Source: Buchananella hordeovulneris (GTDB lineage: Bacteria > Actinomycetota > Actinomycetes > Actinomycetales > Actinomycetaceae). From it: a stretch of 39,950 nucleotides of DNA. Below are positions 10,954-18,547 of this stretch, piece after piece. The position numbers were made by a program, and so were the translations under genes. The stretch lies in contig JAUMWR010000021.1 in the NCBI GenBank assembly GCA_030529545.1, positions 1-39,950 on the forward strand, written 5' to 3'. The notes under the pieces were generated by a model that was not told the DNA's origin, searched no databases, and saw only the letters and a list, made by a program, of their open reading frames with translations. The stretch's first letter is position 1. Each line of letters begins with the position of its first letter.

Positions 10954-11250
10954 CTAGAGCACCCCGTCTGCCGCCGCCAGGTGGGTGAGCACCCAGATGG
11001 AGACTGCCGCCGCCACGAGCAGGGCAGCGTCTACCCAGGGGCGTTGGCGGGCGGCCAGCCAGGCGGCGCGTGGAGTGAGGAGTCGGCCTACGGCGAGCGC
11101 CGCCAGTGCCGCGCCGATCAGGCGTATCGCGGCGGCGGCGTCGAAGATCCATGCGACGCCGGCGGCGCACACGGCGAACACCACGATGGCCAGGGCCAGT
11201 GGCCCTGCCAGGGGTGGGGTTCTCCGCTCGTGCGCGCGCCGGCCGTCCAT
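10954..11250 (-). CDS. Small DUF3017-type membrane protein
   Basis: 98 residues. A short basic N-terminus is followed by three hydrophobic segments (about 17-36, 41-56 and 73-92) separated by basic loops, as in a three-pass inner-membrane protein. The start ATG begins 2 nt after the purH TGA, so translation is probably coupled to purH. A small DUF3017 protein beside purH or mdh is a recurrent arrangement in Actinobacteria, which supports the family call. No function is known to me. Longer readings of this frame run backwards into purH and are ignored. The 118 bp between its stop and mdh hold a near match to the GACGTTGCC word (about 10893) and no obvious promoter. Confidence 0.75.
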   Translation of the reverse strand: MDGRRAHERRTPPLAGPLALAIVVFAVCAAGVAWIFDAAAAIRLIGAALAALAVGRLLTPRAAWLAARQRPWVDAALLVAAAVSIWVLTHLAAADGVL

Positions 11251-11252
11251 GT

Positions 11253-12947
11253 TCAGTGAGCGAAGTGGCGGGTGCCGGTCAGGTAGAGGGTGACGCCGGC
11301 GGCCTTGGCGGCGGCGATCACCTCTTCGTCGCGGACGGAACCACCCGGCTGTACCACGGCGCGCACGCCGGCGTCGATGAGGATCTGCAGCCCATCGGCG
11401 AACGGGAAGAACGCGTCGGAGGCCGCCACGGAGCCGCGGGCTCGCTCGGGAGCGACCTGGCCCGCCTCGGCACACGCACCCCCCACGCCGGCCTCCGCTG
11501 CCGCGTCGCCTGTGGTGCGGGTGCCCAGGGTGTTGGCGCGCTCGACGGCGAGCTTGCAGGAGTCCACGCGGTTGACCTGGCCCATGCCGATGCCGACGGT
11601 GCCGCCGTCGTTGGCCAGCAGGATGGCGTTGGAGCGCACCGCGCGCACGGAGCGCCACGCGAACTCGAGGTCGGCCAGGGTGGCCTCTTCAGCGGCCTGC
11701 CCGGCCACGAGCTGCCAGTTGGCCGGGGAGTCGCCCTCGGCATCCAGTACGTCGACCTCCTGCACCAGCAGGCCGCCGGAGATCGGCTTTACCTCCGCGC
11801 CGCCGCGCACCGGGTTGCCCACCTCGAGCAGGCGCAGGTTCTTCTTGGCGGCGAGCACCTCGAGCGCTGCGGGCTCGAAGCCGGGGGCGGCGATCACCTC
11901 GGTGAAGACGCCGACCACGGCCTTGGCCATGGCCTCGGTGACGGGGCGGTTGGTGGCGATCACGCCACCGAAGGCGGAGACGGGGTCGCAGGCGTGGGCC
12001 TTGGCGTAGGCCTCCTCGATGGTCTCCCCCACCGCCAGGCCGCACGGGTTGGCGTGCTTGATGATGGCCACGCACGGACGCTCGTGGTCGTAGGCGGCGC
12101 GCACGGCGGCGTCGGTATCGGTGTAGTTGTTGAAGCTCATCTCCTTGCCCTGGAGCTGCTTGCCCCCGGCAACGCCGCCCTTGCCGTCGAACTCGTCGAT
12201 GATGACCCAGGCGGCCTGGTGCGGGTTCTCGCCGTAGCGCAGCGCGCGGGCCTGCCCCCCATCGGCGGCCAGGGCGGAGACCATCTCCTCCAGCTCGCCG
12301 GCCGAGGCGGCAACGTCGTCCATCTCAGTGGCGAGCTGTGCGGCCAGATACTCGGCCACGGCGGTGTCGTAGGCGGAGGTGTGAGCAAAGGCGTCCAGGG
12401 CCAGCTCGCGGCGCTGCAGGAAGGTGAAGCCCTCGCCGGCGGCGGCTGCGGCGACCTCGTCGTAGCGGGCGGGGTCAACCACGATCGCCACGGAGGGGTG
12501 GTTCTTGGCGGCGGCGCGCACCATGGTGGGGCCGCCGATGTCGATCTGCTCTACGCAGGCGTCGTAGCCCGCGCCGCTGGCCACGGTCTGGGTGAAGGGG
12601 TAGAGGTTGACAACCACCAGGTCGAATGCTTCGATGCCGAGCTCGGCGAGCTGGGAGATGTGGTCGTCCTTGCGGCGGTCGGCCAGGATGCCGGCGTGCA
12701 CGGCCGGGTGGAGGGTCTTGACGCGTCCCTCGAGGCACTCGGGGAAGCCGGTGACCTTCTCAACCGGGGTGACGGGCACGCCCGCCTCGGCCAGCAAGCC
12801 GGCGGTGGAGCCGGTGGAGACGATCTCGACGCCGGCGGCGGCCAGGGCCTTGCCCAGTTCCACCACACCGGTCTTGTCGTAGACGGAGATCAGCGCGCGG
12901 CGCAGGGGCAGCACGTCCAGTTGACGGGTGGGGGCGGTGACTTCCAT
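11253..12947 (-). CDS. purH: Bifunctional AICAR transformylase/IMP cyclohydrolase
   Basis: 564 residues. It carries out the last two steps of IMP synthesis: formylation of AICAR by 10-formyl-THF, then cyclisation to IMP. The N-terminal MGS-like cyclohydrolase domain (about 14-160) has the motifs STGSTAGLL and [15 protein letters not shown]. The transformylase domain (about 165-564) carries RYGENPHQ, the IIKHANPCG motif with its catalytic Lys-His pair, SAFGG, and the conserved end [11 protein letters not shown]. About 30 residues (472-501, rich in Ala, Gly, Glu and Thr) interrupt the segment between SCKLAVERA and [10 protein letters not shown], where relatives I know are continuous. AAAGGAG lies 4 nt before the ATG. 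It is separated from purN by 281 bp, so it may have its own promoter. The DUF3017 gene is coupled behind it. Confidence 0.96.
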   Translation of the reverse strand: MEVTAPTRQLDVLPLRRALISVYDKTGVVELGKALAAAGVEIVSTGSTAGLLAEAGVPVTPVEKVTGFPECLEGRVKTLHPAVHAGILADRRKDDHISQLAELGIEAFDLVVVNLYPFTQTVASGAGYDACVEQIDIGGPTMVRAAAKNHPSVAIVVDPARYDEVAAAAAGEGFTFLQRRELALDAFAHTSAYDTAVAEYLAAQLATEMDDVAASAGELEEMVSALAADGGQARALRYGENPHQAAWVIIDEFDGKGGVAGGKQLQGKEMSFNNYTDTDAAVRAAYDHERPCVAIIKHANPCGLAVGETIEEAYAKAHACDPVSAFGGVIATNRPVTEAMAKAVVGVFTEVIAAPGFEPAALEVLAAKKNLRLLEVGNPVRGGAEVKPISGGLLVQEVDVLDAEGDSPANWQLVAGQAAEEATLADLEFAWRSVRAVRSNAILLANDGGTVGIGMGQVNRVDSCKLAVERANTLGTRTTGDAAAEAGVGGACAEAGQVAPERARGSVAASDAFFPFADGLQILIDAGVRAVVQPGGSVRDEEVIAAAKAAGVTLYLTGTRHFAH

Positions 12948-13109
12948 GACTCTCCTTTTGGTGTAGAGCCGGGCGCCCAGGCGGGCGACGCCCTAGCGGT
13001 AAGCGTCTTGGCCGCTCCCCGGTAGTGCCCTACCCGCGCCAGTTGCAGCCTCCGCCAGTCTACTGCCCCGCCCCGGATTGCGGGCGTGGGGGTGCACACC
13101 GCTGGATGC

Positions 13110-13129
13110 GGCCGCACCGCTTTGCGGCC
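13110..13129 (+). terminator. Small GC-rich hairpin in the purN-purH spacer
   Basis: A 7-bp perfect stem (13110-13116 with 13123-13129, 6-nt loop) is followed on the plus strand by TGCTTTT. No plus-strand gene ends here, so it is more likely a structural element in the purH leader than a true terminator. The rest of 12948-13228 holds the two copies of the repeated word described separately. Confidence 0.3.
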
Positions 13130-13134
13130 TGCTT

Positions 13135-13221
13135 TTGGCCGACGTTGCCGCCGGTCGCCCTTCGCTCGGTGCCCTTCGTGTTGGGCGGGGCACGGTTTGG
13201 AGGGCCGACGTTGCCGCCGAC
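13135..13221 (+). repeat. Two direct copies of the GGCCGACGTTGCCGCC word
   Basis: The 16-base string GGCCGACGTTGCCGCC occurs twice, with cores at 13141-13149 and 13207-13215, 66 bp apart in the same orientation, between purN and purH. The first copy is preceded by TT and followed by GG, giving the same 20-base string as a copy inside pcrA on the opposite strand. This is non-coding DNA, so protein coding cannot explain the identity. Other exact copies of the nine-base core are at 12309, 16660, 22725, 31089, 32057, 36490 and 38023 (left coordinates, either strand). Confidence 0.75.
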
Positions 13222-13228
13222 CGGGCGA

Positions 13229-13861
13229 TCAGTCCGGTGCCTGCCCCCACTTGGTCTCGTCCAGGCTGCGGCAGGCGGCAATGGCGGCCACGCACTCGAC
13301 GAGCTGGGCGCGCTCGGCTACCTTGATGCGCTCGGTCAGGGTCTCCACGTCGTCGCCGGGCAGGACGGGCACGGCCACCTGGGCCAGAATCCGGCCGGTG
13401 TCCACGCCGGCGTCCACCACGAAGAGGGTGGCACCGGCCAGCTTCACCCCGTAGGCCAGGGCGTCGGCCGGGCCGGTGATGCCGGGGAAGGCGGGCAACA
13501 GGGAGTTGTGGGTGTTCAGGGTGGCCCCGCCAAAGCGCGCCAGGAACGCCGGGCCCAGCAGCTTGAGGAAGCCCACGCTCACCACGAGGTCGGGCTGCCA
13601 CGCGGCCACGGCGGCGGTGAGAGCCGCGTCCCACTGCGTGCGGGCGGGGAAGTCGGCCAGCCGCACCACCTCGGTGGGCACGCCGGCCGCAGCGGCGATG
13701 TCCAGGGCGCCCACGCCCGGACGGTCGGTGGCCAGGCCCACGACCTCGAAGTTCGGGTCGGCTGCCGCAGCGGCTATCAGGTCGCGCGCGTTGGAGCCGC
13801 CGCCGGATGCCAGCAGCGCGATTCGCAGGGGGACGCCGGGGGTGTCGGTCAGGGCGGTCAT
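13229..13861 (-). CDS. purN: Phosphoribosylglycinamide formyltransferase (GART)
   Basis: 210 residues, normal for PurN. It transfers the formyl group of 10-formyl-THF to GAR in purine synthesis. The phosphate-binding loop ASGGGSN is at 18-24, and the catalytic triad is N116 and H118 (in NTHNSLLPAFPG) with D154 (in GVDTG). The position after the catalytic His is Asn where Pro is usual (HPSLLPAF), a mild oddity outside the triad. The ATG overlaps the stop of the PerM-like gene as ATGA, with GGAGGAA just upstream, so the two are translationally coupled. Confidence 0.95.
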   Translation of the reverse strand: MTALTDTPGVPLRIALLASGGGSNARDLIAAAAADPNFEVVGLATDRPGVGALDIAAAAGVPTEVVRLADFPARTQWDAALTAAVAAWQPDLVVSVGFLKLLGPAFLARFGGATLNTHNSLLPAFPGITGPADALAYGVKLAGATLFVVDAGVDTGRILAQVAVPVLPGDDVETLTERIKVAERAQLVECVAAIAACRSLDETKWGQAPD

Positions 13862-15855
13862 GTTTCCTCCTGCTCTGTGGGGGTGGGGGTGGCCTTGCTG
13901 CCGCCGGTGGTTTCGCTGTGGGGTGCCGGGGACTCGGCGGCGCCGTCCTTGCCGCTGCGGGCGCGGGCCAGGTCGGTGACCGCGCTGCGGGCCGCCTTCC
14001 CCGTGGCCTTGCTCAGGTTGCGGGCGTGGCGGGCCATGTCCTGGCCGATCACGGTGACCTCAGCGGCGCTGCCGCGCAGCGCCAGGCGCACCAACGGCCA
14101 GACCTGTGGGTGGGCCAGGGCGTAGGCGGGGACGAATCCCAGCCCCAGCCCCACCAGTAGGGAGGCAGCGTGGCCGGTGTCCACCGGGCCGGCGGTGGCG
14201 AACTCCGCCGCCACGCCCAGAGCTCCCCGGGAGAGGGCAAAGAGCGCGCGCAGGGAGACGATCGCCGCCCCGACCGCGCCGAAGCCGTTGAGGAGCTGCG
14301 CCGCCAGCGCGGTGCCGCCCGAGCGCAGCAGCAGCGAGTGCCTGCGGGCCAGCCACCAGCCGACCATCGTCAGCACGACGCCGGGCAGCAGCAGGATCGC
14401 CCACCCGGGGGTGACCACGGGGACGGCGGCCAGGAAGGGCAGGGCCGGTTGGGTGGAGGGAACGTAGCCCTCCAGGGAGTAGAGGGAGGTGGAGTCCAGT
14501 TGGAAGCCGGCCCCCATCAGCCAGGCCCCGCCCCAGAGGGAGAGGGAGGGCAGCCAGGCCAGGAATATGACGGTGACCACCAGCGCGCCAGTGAAGCCCA
14601 GGCCGAGCTCTGCGCCCGCCTGCGCCACCGCCTTCCAGCGCACGGCCGTGCTGATCAGTACCACCAGGGCGCCGCTGGCCCACACGATGGCCACCATTGC
14701 CGCAGCCGCGCGCACCATCTGCAGCACGTGGGCGGTCAGGGAGCGCAGGTAGGGCGGGACGGGGCGGGCGGGCGCCTTTGCCTTGGCGCCCTGCGGCTTG
14801 GCGTCGCCCGGTTTTGCCTCCTGCGGCTTGGCGGCCAGCAGTTTGGCAGCGAGCGCCGCGCACACCAGCGCCGCCAGCACGGCCGCGCCGCGCGCGGTGG
14901 GCAGCGCGTTTTGCGCCAGGCGGGCAAAGACCACGATGGCGCTGCTCGCGCCTACAAAGCCCGCCGCCCCGGCCAACAGCGGCCCGGTGGAATGGACGTT
15001 GGCGCGGCGCAGCGAGAAGTAGAGCATTGCGCCGATCAGCAGGGTGAAGCCGAGCGGCAGCGGCAACTGGACGCCGTGCAGCGGCGCACCAAACGCGGTG
15101 GTCCACACCGCAGTGGCCTGACTGAGCGCGCCGGTCCAGAGCATCCCGTCCACCGGGGGCCGGTGGTTCTGGGTGTAGAACACGGCCAGGCCGAGCCCGG
15201 CCACCACGGCCCACGGCAGGAAGGCGGCCTCCAGGCCGGCCAAGACGGCGCGGCTGACCGAGGCCGGCGGGTAGATCTTGGTGGGCTGACGGCTGGCGTC
15301 GCCGCTATTGCCCCGACGCCAGCCAAAGAGGCGGCCGGGCTTCTGCGGCGAGTCCTCCTCGCCGGCAGGCGCGTTGGCGGGCGGCGCAGGGGTGGTGGGC
15401 ACGCTGGCCGACGTTCCGCCAGGCCCCTCGCTCTCGGCGGCCGCCGGCTTGCCGCCCTTCTCCCCCGCCGCCTCGCCGGTCTCGCCGGCCTCATCGCGGG
15501 CGGGGTGGCGCTCCGCCTTGTCGCGTTCGGTTTGCCCGCTGGCAGGCTGTTTGCCCGCGTCCTGGACTGGGTCAGCCTCGGCGCGTGTGGCCACGGAGGA
15601 GAGCACGGTGGTGGGGGTGGCGTCCCCCGCGAGCTGCCGCTCGCGGGCCTCCACGTCGGCACGCAGGGCGGCGGCCAGGGCCGCGTCCAGCTCCTCCCCG
15701 CCGCGCGCCTGCGCCCGCCTGGCGCCCCCAAAGAAGGCGGACAGGCGGGAAAAACGGGAAGAACCAGGCACCGTCCCATGTTGCCCCACCACCCTGGTGC
15801 GCAGCCCACGCCCACGCCGAACGGCGGCAAAACTGTGGGGGTTGCGATTACGCAA
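13858..15855 (-). CDS. PerM-like polytopic membrane protein (DUF6350)
   Basis: Up to 665 residues. The first 200 or so are charged and low in complexity, rich in Ala, Glu, Pro and Gly. From about residue 210 at least eight hydrophobic segments follow, with a hydrophilic Lys/Ala/Pro-rich loop near 350-375, and a basic cytoplasmic tail ends the protein. Its place between sucD and purN matches perM (Rv0955) of Mycobacterium tuberculosis, a DUF6350 protein linked to cell division. The assignment therefore rests on synteny and topology, not on catalytic motifs. The upstream end is doubtful: the first codons lie inside the sucCD terminator (15829-15864). The true start is probably further in, for example the GTG at about 15771 or later. 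The disordered N-terminal part contains a GACGTTCC variant of the repeated word (15410). The stop overlaps the purN start. Confidence 0.75.
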   Translation of the reverse strand: MRNRNPHSFAAVRRGRGLRTRVVGQHGTVPGSSRFSRLSAFFGGARRAQARGGEELDAALAAALRADVEARERQLAGDATPTTVLSSVATRAEADPVQDAGKQPASGQTERDKAERHPARDEAGETGEAAGEKGGKPAAAESEGPGGTSASVPTTPAPPANAPAGEEDSPQKPGRLFGWRRGNSGDASRQPTKIYPPASVSRAVLAGLEAAFLPWAVVAGLGLAVFYTQNHRPPVDGMLWTGALSQATAVWTTAFGAPLHGVQLPLPLGFTLLIGAMLYFSLRRANVHSTGPLLAGAAGFVGASSAIVVFARLAQNALPTARGAAVLAALVCAALAAKLLAAKPQEAKPGDAKPQGAKAKAPARPVPPYLRSLTAHVLQMVRAAAAMVAIVWASGALVVLISTAVRWKAVAQAGAELGLGFTGALVVTVIFLAWLPSLSLWGGAWLMGAGFQLDSTSLYSLEGYVPSTQPALPFLAAVPVVTPGWAILLLPGVVLTMVGWWLARRHSLLLRSGGTALAAQLLNGFGAVGAAIVSLRALFALSRGALGVAAEFATAGPVDTGHAASLLVGLGLGFVPAYALAHPQVWPLVRLALRGSAAEVTVIGQDMARHARNLSKATGKAARSAVTDLARARSGKDGAAESPAPHSETTGGSKATPTPTEQEET

Positions 15856-15864
15856 CCCCCACAG
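15829..15864 (-). terminator. Rho-independent terminator after sucCD
   Basis: A perfect 14-bp stem (15833-15846 with 15851-15864) with the tetraloop ATTA is followed on the minus strand by TTTT (15832-15829). It lies 64 bp past the sucD stop and separates sucCD from the PerM-purN unit. Confidence 0.9.
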
Positions 15865-15927
15865 TGCCCAGCTCCGCTACCAGCTTCTCCCGCCCGGAGG
15901 CGGCGGCCGGCCGAGCCCTAGCTGCTT

Positions 15928-16848
15928 CTACAGCCCCAGCGCCTCCCGGGCGAGCAACGCCGTCTGGGACGGCGTGCGGCCCACCTTGACGCCGATGGTC
16001 TCCAGCGCCACCTTCTTGGCCTCGGCGGTGCCGGAGGAGCCGGTGACGATCGCGCCGGCGTGGCCCATCGTCTTGCCCTCCGGGGCCGTGAAGCCGGCGA
16101 CGTAAGCCACCACCGGCTTGGTGACGTGCTCGGCGATGTAGGCCGCAGCGCGCTCCTCTGCGTCGCCACCGATCTCACCGATCATCACGATCGCCGCAGT
16201 GTCCGGGTCGGCCTCGAAAGCCGCGAGCGCGTCGATGTGCGTGGTGCCCACCACCGGGTCACCGCCAATACCGATGCAGGTGGTGAAACCGATGTCGCGC
16301 AGCTCGTGCATCAACTGGTATGTCAGCGTGCCGGACTTGGAGACCAGGCCGATGCGGCCCGGGCCGGTAATGTCCGGCGGGGTGATGCCCACGTTGGCCT
16401 GGCCGGGGCTGATGATGCCCGGGCAGTTGGGGCCGATCAGGCGCACGCCGGCCGCCCGCGCCGCCGCGACGAACTCGGTGGAGTCGGCCACCGGGATGCC
16501 CTCGGTGATCACCACGATCAGCTCCATCTTGGCCTCGACGGCCTCCAGCACCGCCGCCTTGGCGAAGGCCGGGGGCACAAAGACCACCGACACGTTCGCG
16601 CCGGTTTCCTCCTTGGCCTGCGCCACCGTGCCGTAGACCGGCACCTCGACCTGGCCGGCGGCAACGTCGTCCGCCCCAAAACCAATCGGAGCGACCTCGA
16701 AAGTAACGGTGGTGCCCGCCTTGCGCGGGTTGACACCGCCGACGATCCGCGTGCCGGCACTCAACATGCGGCGGGTGTGCTTGCGCCCCTCGCTACCGGT
16801 CATGCCCTGCACGATCACGCGCGAGTTCTTGTCCAGGAAAATCGCCAT
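15928..16848 (-). CDS. sucD: Succinyl-CoA synthetase (ligase) alpha subunit
   Basis: 306 residues. With SucC it converts succinyl-CoA to succinate with substrate-level NTP formation, a TCA-cycle step in the cytoplasm. The N-terminal CoA-binding fold has [15 protein letters not shown] (12-25) and GGVNPRKAG (37-45). The ligase domain has [10 protein letters not shown] (139-148) and the active-site phosphohistidine in MGHAGAIV (H263). It starts 11 bp after the sucC stop and has a Shine-Dalgarno-like GGAG just upstream. An exact copy of the repeated word lies in frame at 16660-16668, encoding part of ADDVAAGQ. Confidence 0.97.
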   Translation of the reverse strand: MAIFLDKNSRVIVQGMTGSEGRKHTRRMLSAGTRIVGGVNPRKAGTTVTFEVAPIGFGADDVAAGQVEVPVYGTVAQAKEETGANVSVVFVPPAFAKAAVLEAVEAKMELIVVITEGIPVADSTEFVAAARAAGVRLIGPNCPGIISPGQANVGITPPDITGPGRIGLVSKSGTLTYQLMHELRDIGFTTCIGIGGDPVVGTTHIDALAAFEADPDTAAIVMIGEIGGDAEERAAAYIAEHVTKPVVAYVAGFTAPEGKTMGHAGAIVTGSSGTAEAKKVALETIGVKVGRTPSQTALLAREALGL

Positions 16849-16859
16849 CTGACTGACTC

Positions 16860-18020
16860 CTACTTCGCCTTAGCTGCGGCCAGCGCGGCGGCGCCGTCCA
16901 TGGTCTCTTCCACCGACACCAGCGGGTGGTTCGCCTCGGCCAGAATCCGGCGGCCGGCCTCCACGTTGTTGCCGTCCAGGCGTACCACCAGTGGCTTCGT
17001 GGCGGCGTCGCCCAGCATCTCCAGGGCCTTGACGATTCCCTGCGCCACCGCGTCACACGCCGTGATGCCACCAAAGACGTTGACGAACACGCTCTTGACC
17101 TGTGGGTCGCCCAGGATGATCTCCAGGCCGGCGGCCATGACCTCTGCCGAGGCGCCACCGCCGATGTCCAGGAAGTTGGCCGGGCGCACCCCGAGCTCCT
17201 CGCCCGCGTAAGCGACGACGTCCAGGGTGGACATGACCAGGCCGGCTCCGTTACCGATGATGCCGACCTCGCCCTCCAGGCGAACGTAGTTCAGGCCCGC
17301 CTCCTTGGCGCGCAGCTCCAGCGGGTCCGCGTCCTCCTTGACCACCAGGTCCGCGTGGTGCGGGTGGCGGAAGGCCGCGTTGTCGTCCAGCGTCACCTTG
17401 CCGTCCAGCGCGATGATCTCCCCCTGCGGGGTCTTCACCAGCGGGTTGACCTCCACCAGGGTGGCGTCCTCACCCGTGAAGACCTCGCCCAGCTTCAGCA
17501 GCACGGGGGCGATCTTGGCCGCCTCCTCCTCGCTGAAACCGGCCGCGGCCAAGAGCTCGTTGGCGGCCTCCTGCGTGAAACCCGCCAGCGGGTCGATGCC
17601 CAGCTTGGCCAGCGCCTCCGGGCGCTCGGCCGCCAGCGTCTCGATCTCCATGCCGCCCTCGCGCGAGCACATCGCCAAGTACTGGCGGTTAGAGCGGTCC
17701 AGCAGCAGCGAGAAGTAGTACTCCTCCTCGATGTCCGCCGCTTGCGCGATCATCACGCGGTGAACCGTGTGCCCCTTGATGTCCATGCCGTAAATGGCCC
17801 TGGCGTACTCCACCGCCTCGCCCGGGCTGTGGGCCAGCTTGACGCCACCGGCTTTACCGCGGCCGCCGGTCTTGACCTGGGCCTTGACCACCAGCAGACC
17901 GTCTGGCAGTGCCGAAATTGCTTCCTCCGCCTGGGCAGGGTCTGTGACCACAACTGCCGGCAGCACCGGAACGCCGTGCTTAGCGAACAGTTCACGGGCT
18001 TGGTATTCGAAAAGATCCAC
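16860..18020 (-). CDS. sucC: Succinyl-CoA synthetase (ligase) beta subunit
   Basis: 386 residues with an ATP-grasp nucleotide-binding fold at the N-terminus ([36 protein letters not shown]) and the CoA-ligase domain with LDIGGGAS and VNVFGGIT. It binds the nucleotide and partners SucD. The start is GTG, with GGAGAAAGG 6 nt upstream, and the N-terminus is full length at that codon. It is first in the minus-strand block and divergent from the phosphofructokinase gene. Confidence 0.97.
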   Translation of the reverse strand: MDLFEYQARELFAKHGVPVLPAVVVTDPAQAEEAISALPDGLLVVKAQVKTGGRGKAGGVKLAHSPGEAVEYARAIYGMDIKGHTVHRVMIAQAADIEEEYYFSLLLDRSNRQYLAMCSREGGMEIETLAAERPEALAKLGIDPLAGFTQEAANELLAAAGFSEEEAAKIAPVLLKLGEVFTGEDATLVEVNPLVKTPQGEIIALDGKVTLDDNAAFRHPHHADLVVKEDADPLELRAKEAGLNYVRLEGEVGIIGNGAGLVMSTLDVVAYAGEELGVRPANFLDIGGGASAEVMAAGLEIILGDPQVKSVFVNVFGGITACDAVAQGIVKALEMLGDAATKPLVVRLDGNNVEAGRRILAEANHPLVSVEETMDGAAALAAAKAK

Positions 18021-18547
18021 GCTGAGCCTTTCTCCACAGTGCGCGTGTGAGCGCGCCCACCACCTTACCGGGACGCAAGTCCCAATGTGGGCATTCTTCG
18101 GAATTTAATATCGGGGCGCCCTAGCCCGCTCCCGCCCCACCCCCTTGGCACTCCTTATCCCCTATTCCACGCTCGTTCCTCTGCCGGCCCTCCCGGCGAC
18201 GGCAGTGCCAGGCCCGGCGGGGAGATGGCTGAGCCTTCGCGGCTCACGGCGCGGGTGATGGTGCGGGACAGGCCCGGCCGGAAGAAGGCTGGGCCGCGGC
18301 CGGCAGGCGGCCCGGCCCGGCCCGGCAGCAACCCAACAAACGGCACGGCACCGCCGAGCGGCACCCGCCACAAGGAAAGGCGGCGCGGCTTTCCAGGCGG
18401 CGCGTGGGACGTCGGCCCCAAAAGCACCTAACCTCGCGGCGACAGCTTCGCGCTGCCCGTGAATTTCGTGGCGCCTACCGCGCTATAGAGGTGACTCAGG
18501 TCGCAGCTGGCAGGCAAAATGGGGTGGGTAGGAAAGGAATGGTTCCC
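18021..18547. other. Divergent 527-bp regulatory gap between sucC and the PFK gene
   Basis: No credible gene is present: the reading frames here lack a ribosome-binding site and family sequence. It must hold the promoters of both flanking genes. A possible -10 for the PFK gene is TATAGA at about 18484, without a clear -35. The middle (about 18180-18330) is extremely GC-rich, with repeated GGCCCGG strings and short hairpins such as TGAGCC-TTCGC-GGCTCA near 18230. A structured leader or small RNA is possible but unproven. Confidence 0.5.

Noticed and set aside
11106..13025. Long plus-strand open frame (639 codons) opposite purH
   Set aside because: It is antisense to an unambiguous purH, has the Gly/Val/His/Arg-rich composition typical of high-GC mirror frames and shows no family sequence. 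The same applies to 6451-8232, 14170-15921, 30890-33937 antisense frames, 1363-2529 and 16060-18050.
13135..13221. The two word copies considered as a CRISPR or integron-like array
   Set aside because: There are only two copies, no regular array and no cas or integrase gene. The same word occurs singly all over the window.
13060..13281. Small open frames in the purN-purH gap
   Set aside because: There is no ribosome-binding site or recognisable sequence, and they overlap purN. The repeated word and a hairpin explain the only structure seen.
18069..18084. GGGAC-GCAA-GTCCC hairpin upstream of sucC considered as a riboswitch
   Set aside because: It is only a 5-bp stem with no conserved riboswitch core, so it is too weak to call.
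18155..18431. Short frames on both strands in the sucC-PFK gap
   Set aside because: Pro/Gly/Arg-rich composition from GC-rich repeats, no start context and no family match.
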